The notes: generated by a model not told the origin, from the letters alone. A stretch of DNA of 64,000 nt from JAVBSN01 sp031556525 (GCA_031556525.1 JAVBSS010000037.1:1-64000), one strand, 5' to 3'. Counted from the first letter of the stretch, positions 34,537-43,380 are shown. Translations and numbers: made by a program.

Positions 34537-34671
34537 ATGAGTATTATGTTATTTATTATTATAGCAGTTGTAATATTTTTCTTAATTGCCTTATTTGCAG
34601 GTATAGGAATAGTAATTTACCTTATAGGCAATAAGAAGAAAGATGAAAAGAGGAACAAAGATGAATTATAA
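34537..34671 (+). CDS. Small membrane protein between leuD and leuB
   Basis: A 44-codon frame starts 12 bases after leuD, with AGGTG before its ATG. It encodes one strongly hydrophobic helix (MSIMLFIIIAVVIFFLIALF, continuing to about residue 28) and a charged Lys/Asp-rich end (KKKDEKRNKDEL). Its last 11 bases overlap the leuB start, so leuB translation may depend on it. The clean helix-plus-charged-tail pattern argues for a real small protein. No family is recognised and its role is unknown. Confidence 0.6.
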   Translation: MSIMLFIIIAVVIFFLIALFAGIGIVIYLIGNKKKDEKRNKDEL

Positions 34672-35743
34672 TATAGCAGTTATTAAGGGTGACGGAATTG
34701 GGCCAGAGGTTGTTGGCGAGGCAATGAAAGTACTTGATAAAATAGGAACAAAATATGGTCATGAATTCAATTATGAGCAATTACTAATGGGTGGATGTTC
34801 AATTGATGCACATGGAGTACCACTTACAGATGAAGCAGTTGCTAAAGCGAAAGCAGCAGATGCAGTACTTCTTGGTTCAATAGGTGGAGATACTAATACA
34901 TCACCTTGGTATAAGTTAGATCCAAGTTTGAGACCAGAAGCTGGTTTGTTGAAAATAAGAAAAGAGCTTAATCTATTTGCTAATCTTCGTCCAGCATTAT
35001 TATATCCAGAGCTTAAGGCAGCTTGTCCTTTAAAAGAAGAGATAGCTAACAAAGGTTTTGATATGATGATAATGAGAGAACTTACAGGAGGCCTATATTT
35101 TGGTGAACGTAAGACTATAGAAGAAAATGGTGTTAGAACAGCTATAGATACTCTTACTTATTCAGAAGATGAGATTAGAAGAATTGCTATTAGAGGATTT
35201 GATATAGCAATGAAGAGACGTAAGAAAGTTACATCTGTGGATAAAGCAAATGTATTAGATTCATCAAGACTTTGGAGAGCAGTTGTAAATGAAGTAGCAA
35301 AGGATTATCCTGAAATAGAATTAGAGCATATGTTGGTTGACAACTGTGCAATGCAATTAGTAAAAGATCCAGCACAATTTGATGTAATCCTTACAGAGAA
35401 TATGTTTGGAGACATTTTATCAGATGAAGCATCAATGGTAACAGGTTCAATCGGAATGTTAGCATCAGCATCATTAAATGAAACTAAATTCGGTATGTAT
35501 GAACCAAGTGGTGGTTCAGCTCCAGATATAGCTGGACAAAATAAAGCTAATCCAATTGCAACAATTCTTTCAGCATCTATGTTACTTAGATTCTCATTTG
35601 ACTTAGATAAAGAAGCAGATGCAGTAGAAGCAGCAGTTAAGAAAGTTCTAAGCGATGGATATAGAACTTGTGATATTGTTTCAGAAGGAACTGAATTAGT
35701 AAGTTGTTCTAAGATGGGCGATTTAATAGTTGAAAGAATATAA
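34661..35743 (+). CDS. leuB: 3-isopropylmalate dehydrogenase
   Basis: The 360-residue protein oxidises and decarboxylates 3-isopropylmalate with NAD in leucine synthesis. It shows IAVIKGDGIGPEVVGEAMKV at the start, RELTGGLYFGERK for substrate binding, the Lys in KRRKKVTSVDKANVLDSSRL, and the metal and NAD motifs DVILTENMFGDILSDEASM and GSAPDIAGQNKANPIATILS. The start at 34661 (MNYNIAV) fits the family; an in-frame ATG at 34643 adds six residues. It overlaps the small membrane ORF by 11 bases. Confidence 0.96.
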   Translation: MNYNIAVIKGDGIGPEVVGEAMKVLDKIGTKYGHEFNYEQLLMGGCSIDAHGVPLTDEAVAKAKAADAVLLGSIGGDTNTSPWYKLDPSLRPEAGLLKIRKELNLFANLRPALLYPELKAACPLKEEIANKGFDMMIMRELTGGLYFGERKTIEENGVRTAIDTLTYSEDEIRRIAIRGFDIAMKRRKKVTSVDKANVLDSSRLWRAVVNEVAKDYPEIELEHMLVDNCAMQLVKDPAQFDVILTENMFGDILSDEASMVTGSIGMLASASLNETKFGMYEPSGGSAPDIAGQNKANPIATILSASMLLRFSFDLDKEADAVEAAVKKVLSDGYRTCDIVSEGTELVSCSKMGDLIVERI

Positions 35744-35848
35744 TTACTAAACATAGTGAGATTATATTTAGAAGAGAGATACAGTATTAGTGAGAATGAA
35801 GAAGTGTAGATAAAGAAGCAAATATAAGTAATGAAGGAGATAGTTAAG

Positions 35849-37510
35849 ATGAAGAGTGATAACGTAAAAACAGGTATGCAACAAGCTCCACATAGAAGTT
35901 TATTTAACGCACTTGGAATGACAGCAGAAGAATTAGAAAAACCATTAGTTGGTATTGTATGTTCATATAATGAAATTGTTCCAGGTCATATGAATCTTGA
36001 TAAGATTGCACAAGCAGTTAAGATGGGTGTAGCAATGGCAGGCGGTACGCCAATAATGTTCCCGGCTATAGCAGTATGTGATGGTATTGCAATGGGACAT
36101 ATGGGAATGAAATATTCTCTTGTAACAAGAGATTTAATAGCTGATTCAACAGAGTGTATGGCACTTGCTCATCAATTTGATGCATTAGTTATGATTCCTA
36201 ACTGTGACAAGAATGTTCCTGGTCTTTTAATGGCAGCAGCAAGAGTAAATGTACCAACTGTATTTGTATCAGGTGGTCCAATGCTTGCAGGAAAAGTTAA
36301 GGGACATAAGACTAGTTTATCTAGTATGTTTGAAGCTGTTGGTTCTTATTCAGCAGGAACAATGAGTGAAGAAGATGTATATGAATTTGAATGTAAGGCA
36401 TGTCCAACATGTGGTTCATGTTCAGGTATGTACACAGCAAACTCAATGAATTGTTTAACAGAAGCATTAGGTATGGGACTTCCTGGAAATGGAACTATTC
36501 CAGCCGTATATTCAGAGAGACTTAAACTTGCTAAACATGCAGGTATGGCTGTTATGGATATGTACAATAAGAATATTAGACCAAGAGACATTATTACTGA
36601 GGATGCAATTATAAATGCGTTAACAGTAGATATGGCACTTGGATGTTCTACTAACTCAATGTTACACATTCCAGCAATTGCTCATGAAATCGGATTTGAT
36701 TTTGATATTGCATTTGCAAATGAGATTAGTGCTAAGACTCCTAACTTATGTCATCTTGCTCCAGCAGGCCCAACATATATGGAAGACCTTAATGAAGCAG
36801 GTGGTGTATATGCAGTTATGAATCAATTAAAAGATGCAGGACTTCTTAATGAAGGTTGTATGACTGTAACAGGTAAGACAATTGGTGAGGCTGTTAATGG
36901 AGTAGCTAATAAGAATGAAGAGGTTATAAGACCACTATCTAATCCATATAGTGAAACAGGTGGATTAGCAGTTCTTAAAGGTAAGTTAGCTCCAGATGGT
37001 TCTGTTGTAAAACGTTCAGCAGTAGTACCTGAGATGATGGTACATGAAGGACCAGCAAGAGTATTTGATTGTGAAGAAGATGCAATTGATGCGATTAAGA
37101 ATAACAAGATAATAGCTGGCGATGTTGTAGTTATTAGATACGAAGGCCCTAAGGGTGGTCCAGGTATGAGAGAAATGCTTAATCCAACATCTGCTATTGC
37201 AGGTATGGGACTTGGTTCATCAGTAGCACTTATAACTGATGGTCGTTTCTCAGGAGCAAGCCGTGGCGCTTCAATTGGTCATGTATCTCCAGAGGCAGCA
37301 GTTGGCGGTCCAATTGCATTAGTTGAAGAAGGTGATACAATTAAGATTAATATTAATGAAAACACATTAGATATTGATGTTACAGAAGAAGAGCTAGCAA
37401 GAAGAAAAGCTGCTTGGACTCCAAGAGAACCAAAGGTTACAACAGGATATCTTGCAAGATATGCTAAGATGGTAACATCAGGTAATAGAGGAGCAGTATT
37501 AGAACTATAG
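35849..37510 (+). CDS. ilvD: Dihydroxy-acid dehydratase
   Basis: The 553-residue enzyme makes the 2-keto acids of valine and isoleucine from their dihydroxy precursors, using an Fe-S cluster. Cluster cysteines appear in NCDKNVPGLLMAAARV and CPTCGSCSGMYTANSMNC; the C-terminal part has the family motif SAIAGMGLGSSVALITDGRF followed by SGASRGASIGHVSPEA. I start at 35849, after AAGGAGA; the in-frame ATG at 35831 overlaps that site. The product feeds leucine synthesis by the LeuCDB enzymes upstream. No ilvC is in the window. Confidence 0.96.
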   Translation: MKSDNVKTGMQQAPHRSLFNALGMTAEELEKPLVGIVCSYNEIVPGHMNLDKIAQAVKMGVAMAGGTPIMFPAIAVCDGIAMGHMGMKYSLVTRDLIADSTECMALAHQFDALVMIPNCDKNVPGLLMAAARVNVPTVFVSGGPMLAGKVKGHKTSLSSMFEAVGSYSAGTMSEEDVYEFECKACPTCGSCSGMYTANSMNCLTEALGMGLPGNGTIPAVYSERLKLAKHAGMAVMDMYNKNIRPRDIITEDAIINALTVDMALGCSTNSMLHIPAIAHEIGFDFDIAFANEISAKTPNLCHLAPAGPTYMEDLNEAGGVYAVMNQLKDAGLLNEGCMTVTGKTIGEAVNGVANKNEEVIRPLSNPYSETGGLAVLKGKLAPDGSVVKRSAVVPEMMVHEGPARVFDCEEDAIDAIKNNKIIAGDVVVIRYEGPKGGPGMREMLNPTSAIAGMGLGSSVALITDGRFSGASRGASIGHVSPEAAVGGPIALVEEGDTIKININENTLDIDVTEEELARRKAAWTPREPKVTTGYLARYAKMVTSGNRGAVLEL

Positions 37511-37602
37511 AATAATAATAATTTAGTTCATTATATTTTATTTCTATAAGAATATTGACTAATTAATTAAAAATGTGTATTCTTATGTAGATAAATAAGA
37601 AG

Positions 37603-37652
37603 AAACACTCCAAGGAAGAAAAATTATTCTTCCTTGGCTTAAGTGTTTTATT
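37603..37652 (+). terminator. Intrinsic terminator or leader hairpin between ilvD and ilvB
   Basis: CCAAGGAAGAA (37610-37620) pairs perfectly with TTCTTCCTTGG (37627-37637), and AAACACT pairs with AGTGTTT outside it, before TTTATT. A promoter-like TTGACT-17-TATTCT (37555-37583) lies just upstream, so the hairpin may either end ilvD transcription or terminate a short leader. No leader peptide with Ile, Val or Leu codons is seen. Confidence 0.7.
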
Positions 37653-37765
37653 GATTAATATACGAAACTGGTGGATTTTAGTTATAGGATTATATTGATG
37701 AATTACTATATAATATAGTAAGAGTCATCTATAACTTACAGAATATTTTAGTTAGGAGAGTATTT

Positions 37766-39451
37766 ATGAAACAGTTAACAGGTTCAGAAATTGTTATTGA
37801 GTGTCTAAAAGAACAAGGTGTTGATACTGTATTTGGTTATCCAGGCGGAACAATACTTAACATTTATGATGCACTTTACAAACACAAAGAAGAGATAAAC
37901 CATATTCTTACTTCTCATGAGCAAGGCGCTTCCCATGCAGCAGATGGTTACGCACGTGCTACAGGTAAAGTAGGTGTATGTATGGCTACTAGTGGCCCTG
38001 GTGCAACAAATCTTGTAACAGGTATTGCTACAGCATATATGGATTCTATTCCATTGGTTGCAATTACAGCAAATGTAGGAGTAACTTTACTTGGTAAGGA
38101 TAGTTTCCAAGAAATAGATATAGCAGGAGTGGTAATGCCAATAACAAAGCATAGCTTTATTGTTAAAAATGTTCATGAATTAGCAGATACAATTAGAAGA
38201 GCATTTACAATAGCAAAATCAGGAAGACCTGGTCCTGTATTAGTAGATATTACTAAAGACGTAACAGCAAACCTTGCTGATTATGAATATAAGAAACCAG
38301 AAGCTATCAAGACAGTTGTTGATACAATTAAGAATGAAGATATCGAAACAGCAGTTAAGCTTATTAAGAAAGCTAAGAGACCATTTATTATGGCAGGCGG
38401 TGGTGTTACAATCTCGGGTGCTTATAAAGAACTTAGAGAATTTGCAGATAAGATTGATGCACCAGTATGTGATACTCTTATGGCAAAGGGAGCTATTGAT
38501 GGAAATAGTCCAAGATACACAGGAATGATAGGTATGCATGGTACTAAGGCATCTAACTTTGGTGTAACAAAGTCTGATTTAGTAGTTGTTGTTGGTGGAC
38601 GTTTCTCTGATAGAGTTATCGGTAACGCTAGTAAATTTGCAAATGGAGCAAAAATAATTCACATTGATATCGATGCTGCTGAGATTAACAAAAATATTAT
38701 TGTAGATTCAAGTATTATTGGTGATGCCAAAGAAATACTTACAAGACTTAATAAAGAGTTAGCTAAACAAGATCATTCGCAGTGGATGAAAGAAGTAGAA
38801 GAGCTTAAGGTTAAACATGCTAGTACCTATAGAACAGACATGCTTACAGGACCTACAGCTATTCGTAAATTATATGAAGTTACAAAAGGTGAAGCGATTA
38901 TTACAACTGATGTTGGACAACATCAAATGTGGGCTGCACAAGAGTACAAGTACGATCAACCTAGAAAACTTATCACTTCTGGTGGTTTAGGAACTATGGG
39001 TTATGGTTTAGGTGCTTGTATAGGAGCTAAGATTGGTCAACCAGACAAGCATGTTATTAACATTGCTGGTGATGGTTGCTTTAGAATGAACATGAACGAA
39101 CTTGCAACTGCATGTCGTTATAATGTTCCAATTATACAGATTGTTATGAACAACCATGTATTAGGTATGGTAAGACAATGGCAAACTTTGTTCTATGAGA
39201 AGAGATATTCAAATACAATTCTTAATGATAGTATGGATTTCGTTAAATTATCAGAGGCAATGGGTGCTGATGCATATAGAGTTACAACAGTAGAAGAATT
39301 TGAAGAAGCACTTAATAAAGCATTAGTTACTAACAAACCAGTAATGATTGAGTGTCAAATTGGTGAAGACGATAAAGTATGGCCTATGGTTGCGGCAGGT
39401 GCTGCTATCGAGACATGTTTTTCAGAAGAAGATTTAGAGAAAGATAAGTAG
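37766..39451 (+). CDS. ilvB: Acetolactate synthase large subunit
   Basis: The 561-residue ThDP enzyme joins two pyruvates (or pyruvate and 2-ketobutyrate) in branched-chain synthesis. It has the family start GSEIVIECLKEQGVDTVFGY with PGGTILNIYDALYKH, the catalytic Glu in LTSHEQGASHAADGYARATG, and the ThDP-Mg motif GDGCFRMNMNELATACRYNV plus MNNHVLGMVRQWQ. The biosynthetic RQWQ form supports the AHAS type rather than catabolic AlsS. No ilvN small subunit follows; the next gene is serC. GGAGAG precedes the ATG. Confidence 0.95.
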   Translation: MKQLTGSEIVIECLKEQGVDTVFGYPGGTILNIYDALYKHKEEINHILTSHEQGASHAADGYARATGKVGVCMATSGPGATNLVTGIATAYMDSIPLVAITANVGVTLLGKDSFQEIDIAGVVMPITKHSFIVKNVHELADTIRRAFTIAKSGRPGPVLVDITKDVTANLADYEYKKPEAIKTVVDTIKNEDIETAVKLIKKAKRPFIMAGGGVTISGAYKELREFADKIDAPVCDTLMAKGAIDGNSPRYTGMIGMHGTKASNFGVTKSDLVVVVGGRFSDRVIGNASKFANGAKIIHIDIDAAEINKNIIVDSSIIGDAKEILTRLNKELAKQDHSQWMKEVEELKVKHASTYRTDMLTGPTAIRKLYEVTKGEAIITTDVGQHQMWAAQEYKYDQPRKLITSGGLGTMGYGLGACIGAKIGQPDKHVINIAGDGCFRMNMNELATACRYNVPIIQIVMNNHVLGMVRQWQTLFYEKRYSNTILNDSMDFVKLSEAMGADAYRVTTVEEFEEALNKALVTNKPVMIECQIGEDDKVWPMVAAGAAIETCFSEEDLEKDK

Positions 39452-39475
39452 TTTCAATTAGGAGGAAGAAGACAA

Positions 39476-40558
39476 ATGGCAAGAGTTTTTAATTTTTCAG
39501 CAGGACCATCAGTATTACCAGAGGTAGTGTTAAAGCAAGCAGCAGAAGAGATGTTTGATTATGAAGGAACAGGAATGAGTGTTATGGAGATGAGTCACCG
39601 TTCAAAACCTTTCGAGAATATTATTCAAACAGCAGAGCAAGATTTAAGAGATTTATTAAACATTCCAGATAACTATAAGGTACTATTTTTACAAGGTGGT
39701 GCGTCACAACAATTCGCAGCTATTCCTATGAACCTTATGAAAAATAAAGTTGCAGATTATGTTATTACAGGACAATGGGCTAAGAAAGCATACGAAGAAG
39801 CTCAAATGTATGGTAAAGCTAATGCTGTTGCAAGTTCAGCAGATAAGACATTTTCATATATTCCAGATTGTTCAGATTTAGATATTTCACCAGATGCAGA
39901 CTATGTATACATCTGCCATAACAATACAATTTATGGAACAACATTTAAAGAGTTACCTAATACAAAAGGAAAACTTTTAGTTGCAGACATGTCATCAAAT
40001 ATATTATCTGAGCCAGTAAATGTTGAAGACTATGGAATGATTTTCTTTGGTGTACAAAAGAACGTTGGACCAGCAGGTGTAGTAGTAGCTATTATTAGAG
40101 AAGATTTAATCACTGATGATTGTTTACCAGGAACACCAACAATGTTAAAATTCAAGACTCAAGCAGATAATGATTCATTATATAATACACCACCAGCATA
40201 TGGTATTTATATCTGTGGTAAAGTATTCAAATGGGTTAAAGAAATGGGTGGTTTAGAAGCAATGAAAGCTCATAACGAGAAGAAAGCTGCTATATTATAT
40301 GATTTCTTAGATTCAAGCAATATGTTTAGTGGAACTGTAGTAAAGAAAGATCGTTCACTTATGAATGTACCATTTGTAACTGGTAATGATGAGTTAGACT
40401 CTAAGTTTGTTAAAGAAGCTACAGCAGCTGGATTTGTTAATTTAAAGGGTCACCGTTCAGTTGGTGGTATGAGAGCTAGTATCTACAATGCAATGCCAAT
40501 CGAAGGTGTAGAAAAATTAGTTGAGTTTATGAAGAATTTTGAGGCATTGAACGCTTAA
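39476..40558 (+). CDS. serC: Phosphoserine aminotransferase
   Basis: The 360-residue PLP enzyme makes phosphoserine from phosphohydroxypyruvate and glutamate. It begins VFNFSAGPSVLPEVVLKQAA, the SerC hallmark, and has MSVMEMSHRSKPFENI, LFLQGGASQQFAAIPMNL and the PLP lysine in FGVQKNVGPAGVVVAIIRED. AGGAGG lies before the ATG, 24 bases after ilvB. It works with serA downstream to make serine from 3-phosphoglycerate. A separate phosphoserine phosphatase is not in the window. Confidence 0.96.
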   Translation: MARVFNFSAGPSVLPEVVLKQAAEEMFDYEGTGMSVMEMSHRSKPFENIIQTAEQDLRDLLNIPDNYKVLFLQGGASQQFAAIPMNLMKNKVADYVITGQWAKKAYEEAQMYGKANAVASSADKTFSYIPDCSDLDISPDADYVYICHNNTIYGTTFKELPNTKGKLLVADMSSNILSEPVNVEDYGMIFFGVQKNVGPAGVVVAIIREDLITDDCLPGTPTMLKFKTQADNDSLYNTPPAYGIYICGKVFKWVKEMGGLEAMKAHNEKKAAILYDFLDSSNMFSGTVVKKDRSLMNVPFVTGNDELDSKFVKEATAAGFVNLKGHRSVGGMRASIYNAMPIEGVEKLVEFMKNFEALNA

Positions 40559-40640
40559 CGAGGTACTGTCGAGTTTAGCGAGAAAGCCCTTCCCGAACCT
40601 AGGCGAAGTACTTGTGAGCCTAAGTTGAGTGGAAGAAACA
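40559..40640 (+). other. Structured G+C-rich spacer between serC and serA
   Basis: About 80 bases between the serC stop and the serA ribosome site are much richer in G and C than any nearby spacer (e.g. GAAAGCCCTTCCCGAACC, CTAGGCGAAGTACTTGTGAG). CCTAGGC and GCCTAAG can pair (6 of 7), and AGTACT is self-complementary. It could be a dispersed repeat unit or an RNA element in the serC-serA message. No second copy was noticed in the window. Confidence 0.4.
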
Positions 40641-40663
40641 TATATATAACGAGGAGAATAATA

Positions 40664-41827
40664 ATGGCTAAGATTAATTGTTTAAATCCTATTGCAGATT
40701 GTGGTATGGATTTATTTACAGATAAGTATGAAGTAGTAAGTGATATTAATGATGCAGCAGCAGTATTAGTAAGAAGTGCATCTATGCATGACATGGAAAT
40801 GTCAGACAAGTTAGTTGCAATTGCAAGAGCAGGCGCAGGAGTAAATAATATTCCACTAGATAAATGTGCTGAACAAGGTGTTGTAGTATTTAACACACCA
40901 GGTGCAAATGCAAATGGTGTTAAAGAGTTAGTTCTTGCTGGTATGTTAATGGCATCAAGAGATTTAGTTGGTGGATATAACTGGGTTAAGGAAAATGCTT
41001 CTGATCCAGATTTAGCAAAGTCAGTAGAATCTAACAAATCTAAATTTGCTGGTTGTGAAGTAACAGGCAAGAAAATCGGTGTAATCGGTTTAGGTGCTAT
41101 CGGTGCTAAAGTTGCTAATGCAGCATTTAGATTAGGTATGGAAGTATACGGATATGATCCATTTGTATCTATTGATGCAGCTTGGTCTTTATCAAGACAC
41201 GTAAAACACATCAATAATGTTGAAGATATTTATAGAGAGTGTGATTATATAACAATGCATGTACCTCTATTAGATGGTACAAAAGAAATGATTAATGCTA
41301 ATTCTATATCTATGATGAAAGAGAATGTAGTTATTCTTAATTTCTCAAGAGATTTATTAGTAAACGATGCTGATATGAAGGCAGCTCTAGAGGCTGGTAA
41401 AGTTGCAAAATATGTAACTGATTTCCCTAATCCAGCAATTGCAGCAGTTAAAAATGTACTTACATTACCTCACCTTGGTGCTTCAACTCAAGAGTCAGAG
41501 GATAACTGTGCAATAATGGCAGTAAAAGAAGTTATGGATTATGTAGAGAACGGTAACATTAGAAATTCAGTTAACTATCCAGCTTGTGATATGGGAATCT
41601 GTTCAAATGTTGCACGTGTAGCTATTAATCATAAGAATATACCAAACATGTTAACTCAGTTTACTGGAGCTTTCGCAACAAAGAGTGTTAACGTATCGGA
41701 TATGATTAGTAAATCAAGAGGCGATTGGGCATATTCATTACTAGATGTATCAGAAGTAATTGCTGATGATTTAGTAGATGCACTTAAAGCTATTGACGGT
41801 GTAGTTAAAGTTAGAGTTATTAAGTAA
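40664..41827 (+). CDS. serA: D-3-phosphoglycerate dehydrogenase
   Basis: The 387-residue enzyme oxidises 3-phosphoglycerate with NAD, the first step of serine synthesis. It has IARAGAGVNNIPLDKCAEQG, the NAD loop IGVIGLGAIGAKVANAAFRL, and the catalytic Arg, Glu and His in NFSRDLLVNDADM, YVTDFPNP and LTLPHLGASTQESEDN. The length and the end (LLDVSEVIADDLVDALKAID) suggest a C-terminal ACT domain, so serine feedback is possible. I start at 40664, after GAGGAG; the upstream in-frame ATG lies in the structured spacer. Confidence 0.95.
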   Translation: MAKINCLNPIADCGMDLFTDKYEVVSDINDAAAVLVRSASMHDMEMSDKLVAIARAGAGVNNIPLDKCAEQGVVVFNTPGANANGVKELVLAGMLMASRDLVGGYNWVKENASDPDLAKSVESNKSKFAGCEVTGKKIGVIGLGAIGAKVANAAFRLGMEVYGYDPFVSIDAAWSLSRHVKHINNVEDIYRECDYITMHVPLLDGTKEMINANSISMMKENVVILNFSRDLLVNDADMKAALEAGKVAKYVTDFPNPAIAAVKNVLTLPHLGASTQESEDNCAIMAVKEVMDYVENGNIRNSVNYPACDMGICSNVARVAINHKNIPNMLTQFTGAFATKSVNVSDMISKSRGDWAYSLLDVSEVIADDLVDALKAIDGVVKVRVIK

Positions 41828-41855
41828 TTAATTTACTATATTAGGAGAGATGACA

Positions 41856-42941
41856 ATGAGTGAGAAGCTAAAAGTAGGTATCCTTGGTGGTACTGGTATG
41901 GTAGGACAGAGATTTATAGCGCTATTAGAGAACCATCCTTGGTTTGAGGTAACAACAATTGCAGCAAGTCCAAGAAGTGCTGGAAAAACATATGCAGAAG
42001 CAGTTGGTGACAGATGGAAGATGACAACACCTATGCCAGAAGCAGTTAAGAATTTAGTTGTATATAATGTAAATGAAGTTGAAAAAGTTGCAAGTACAGT
42101 TGATTTTGTATTTAGTGCAGTAGATATGTCTAAAGATGAAATCAAGGCTATTGAAGATGAATATGCAAAGACTGAGACTCCAGTTGTATCTAACAATTCA
42201 GCTCATAGATGGACTCCAGATGTACCGATGGTAGTACCTGAAATTAATCCAGAGCACATGGATGTTATAGAGTTCCAAAAGAAGAGATTAGGAACTACAA
42301 GAGGATTCGTAGCAGTTAAACCTAACTGTTCAATCCAAAGTTATGCTCCAGTACTTACTGCTTGGCAAGAGTTTGAGCCATATGAAGTGGTAGCTACAAC
42401 TTATCAAGCAATTTCAGGAGCTGGTAAGACTTTTACAGAGTGGCCAGAAATGGTTGAGAATATTATTCCATTTATCGGTGGTGAAGAAGAGAAATCAGAG
42501 AAAGAACCACTTAGAATATGGGGAGAGATTAAAGATGGCGTTATCGAGCCAGCAACTACACCAGTTATTACTTGCCAATGTATTCGTGTACCAGTATTAA
42601 ATGGTCATACAGCAGCTGTATTTGTTAAGTTTAAGAAACAACCAACAAAAGAGCAATTAATTGATAGATTAGTTAAGTTTAAAGGTGTACCACAGGAATT
42701 ACAACTTCCAAGTGCACCAAAACAATTTATTCAATACTTAGAAGAAGATAATAGACCACAAGTAAATCTAGATGTTGATTATGAAAACGGAATGGGCGTA
42801 AGCGTAGGACGTATTCGTGAAGATTCAGTTTACGATTGGAAGTTTGTAGGTTTATCTCATAATACAGTAAGAGGTGCTGCAGGTGGCGCGGTATTATGTG
42901 CAGAGCTTCTTAAAGCACAAGGATATATTGCTAAAAAATAA
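41856..42941 (+). CDS. asd: Aspartate-semialdehyde dehydrogenase (archaeal/fungal-type long form)
   Basis: The 361-residue enzyme reduces aspartyl phosphate with NADPH, a branch point to lysine, threonine and methionine. It begins KVGILGGTGMVGQRFIALLE; the catalytic cysteine is in VKPNCSIQSYAPVLTAWQEF and the His is in RVPVLNGHTAAVFVKF. The form resembles the long type found in archaea, fungi and some Clostridia. I prefer the ATG at 41856, 8 bases after AGGAG; the one at 41850 is too close. It ends a run of amino-acid genes and is followed by a terminator. Confidence 0.93.
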   Translation: MSEKLKVGILGGTGMVGQRFIALLENHPWFEVTTIAASPRSAGKTYAEAVGDRWKMTTPMPEAVKNLVVYNVNEVEKVASTVDFVFSAVDMSKDEIKAIEDEYAKTETPVVSNNSAHRWTPDVPMVVPEINPEHMDVIEFQKKRLGTTRGFVAVKPNCSIQSYAPVLTAWQEFEPYEVVATTYQAISGAGKTFTEWPEMVENIIPFIGGEEEKSEKEPLRIWGEIKDGVIEPATTPVITCQCIRVPVLNGHTAAVFVKFKKQPTKEQLIDRLVKFKGVPQELQLPSAPKQFIQYLEEDNRPQVNLDVDYENGMGVSVGRIREDSVYDWKFVGLSHNTVRGAAGGAVLCAELLKAQGYIAKK

Positions 42942-42957
42942 TTATTGTATTTAATAT

Positions 42958-43012
42958 AAGACTGTCGTGTGTATATGGGTATACTATATACATATGGCAG
43001 TTTTGTTTTATA
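42958..43012 (+). terminator. Intrinsic terminator after asd
   Basis: An imperfect 19-bp stem with several G-T pairs (arms about 42958-42976 and 42987-43005) ends in a T-rich tail TTTTGTTTTA. Confidence 0.7.
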
Positions 43013-43049
43013 ATAATTATTAAAATAAAGTAAGAAAATTAAAAAAATA

Positions 43050-43078
43050 TTGACGATTTAACGTGATAGGAGTAGTAT
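43050..43078 (+). promoter_or_regulatory. Promoter of the type I toxin-like transcript
   Basis: TTGACG (43050-43055) and TAGTAT (43073-43078) are 17 bases apart. Transcription would start near 43085, just before GTAACAGGA (43088-43096), and leave a leader of about 115 bases before the peptide ATG. Confidence 0.65.
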
Positions 43079-43201
43079 AAACATAAGGTAACAGGAGTTG
43101 TAGGGAAATGGTCGTTTTGGTGTAGGAGTAACTATAAATTACTTCAGGCATCATAAGGAGGTGAATGAAAGCCTAGATTACATAGGAAGGAGTTCACACA
43201 T

Positions 43202-43330
43202 ATGACGATATTCTATTTTTTGAATTTATTGATAAATGTATTGAGATTGATCCTAGATTTCATGAAGTTTAGAAATGAACATAAAAAACAGAACCCTACA
43301 CCGTCTAAAGTCAAGGGTTCTGATTCATAA
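43202..43330 (+). CDS. Small hydrophobic peptide, candidate type I toxin (42 aa)
   Basis: The frame starts with ATG at 43202, 9 bases after AAGGAG (43187-43192). It encodes a hydrophobic stretch (IFYFLNLLINVLRLILDF, residues 3-20) followed by a basic, polar end (KFRNEHKKQNPTPSK), the usual design of membrane-acting type I toxins. A long leader, a consensus promoter upstream, and an antisense promoter with its own terminator overlapping the 3' end complete the picture. In the leader, AAGGAGGTGA (43155-43164), fully complementary to the 16S rRNA end, precedes a three-codon frame. I do not recognise the peptide family. Confidence 0.6.
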   Translation: MTIFYFLNLLINVLRLILDFMKFRNEHKKQNPTPSKVKGSDS

Positions 43331-43375
43331 AAAACCTATACTAGGATAACCATAACGCACTATGGCTTCCTGTTA
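43283..43375 (-). ncRNA. Candidate antisense RNA antitoxin
   Basis: From the minus-strand promoter at 43381-43409, transcription would start near 43374 and run through the 3' part of the peptide gene. It would stop at a hairpin (AGAACCCT 43290-43297 with AGGGTTCT 43314-43321) followed on this strand by G then six T (43288-43283). The RNA of about 90 bases is fully complementary to the 3' half of the toxin-like message. Its first bases, GTAACAGGA, repeat the 5' end of that message. Not tested; inference from promoter and terminator. Confidence 0.6.
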
Positions 43376-43380
43376 CTGAT

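Noticed and set aside
37653..37765. T-box or leader-peptide attenuator before ilvB
   Set aside because: No T-box AGGGTGG-type core, no specifier hairpin and no leader peptide rich in branched-chain codons.
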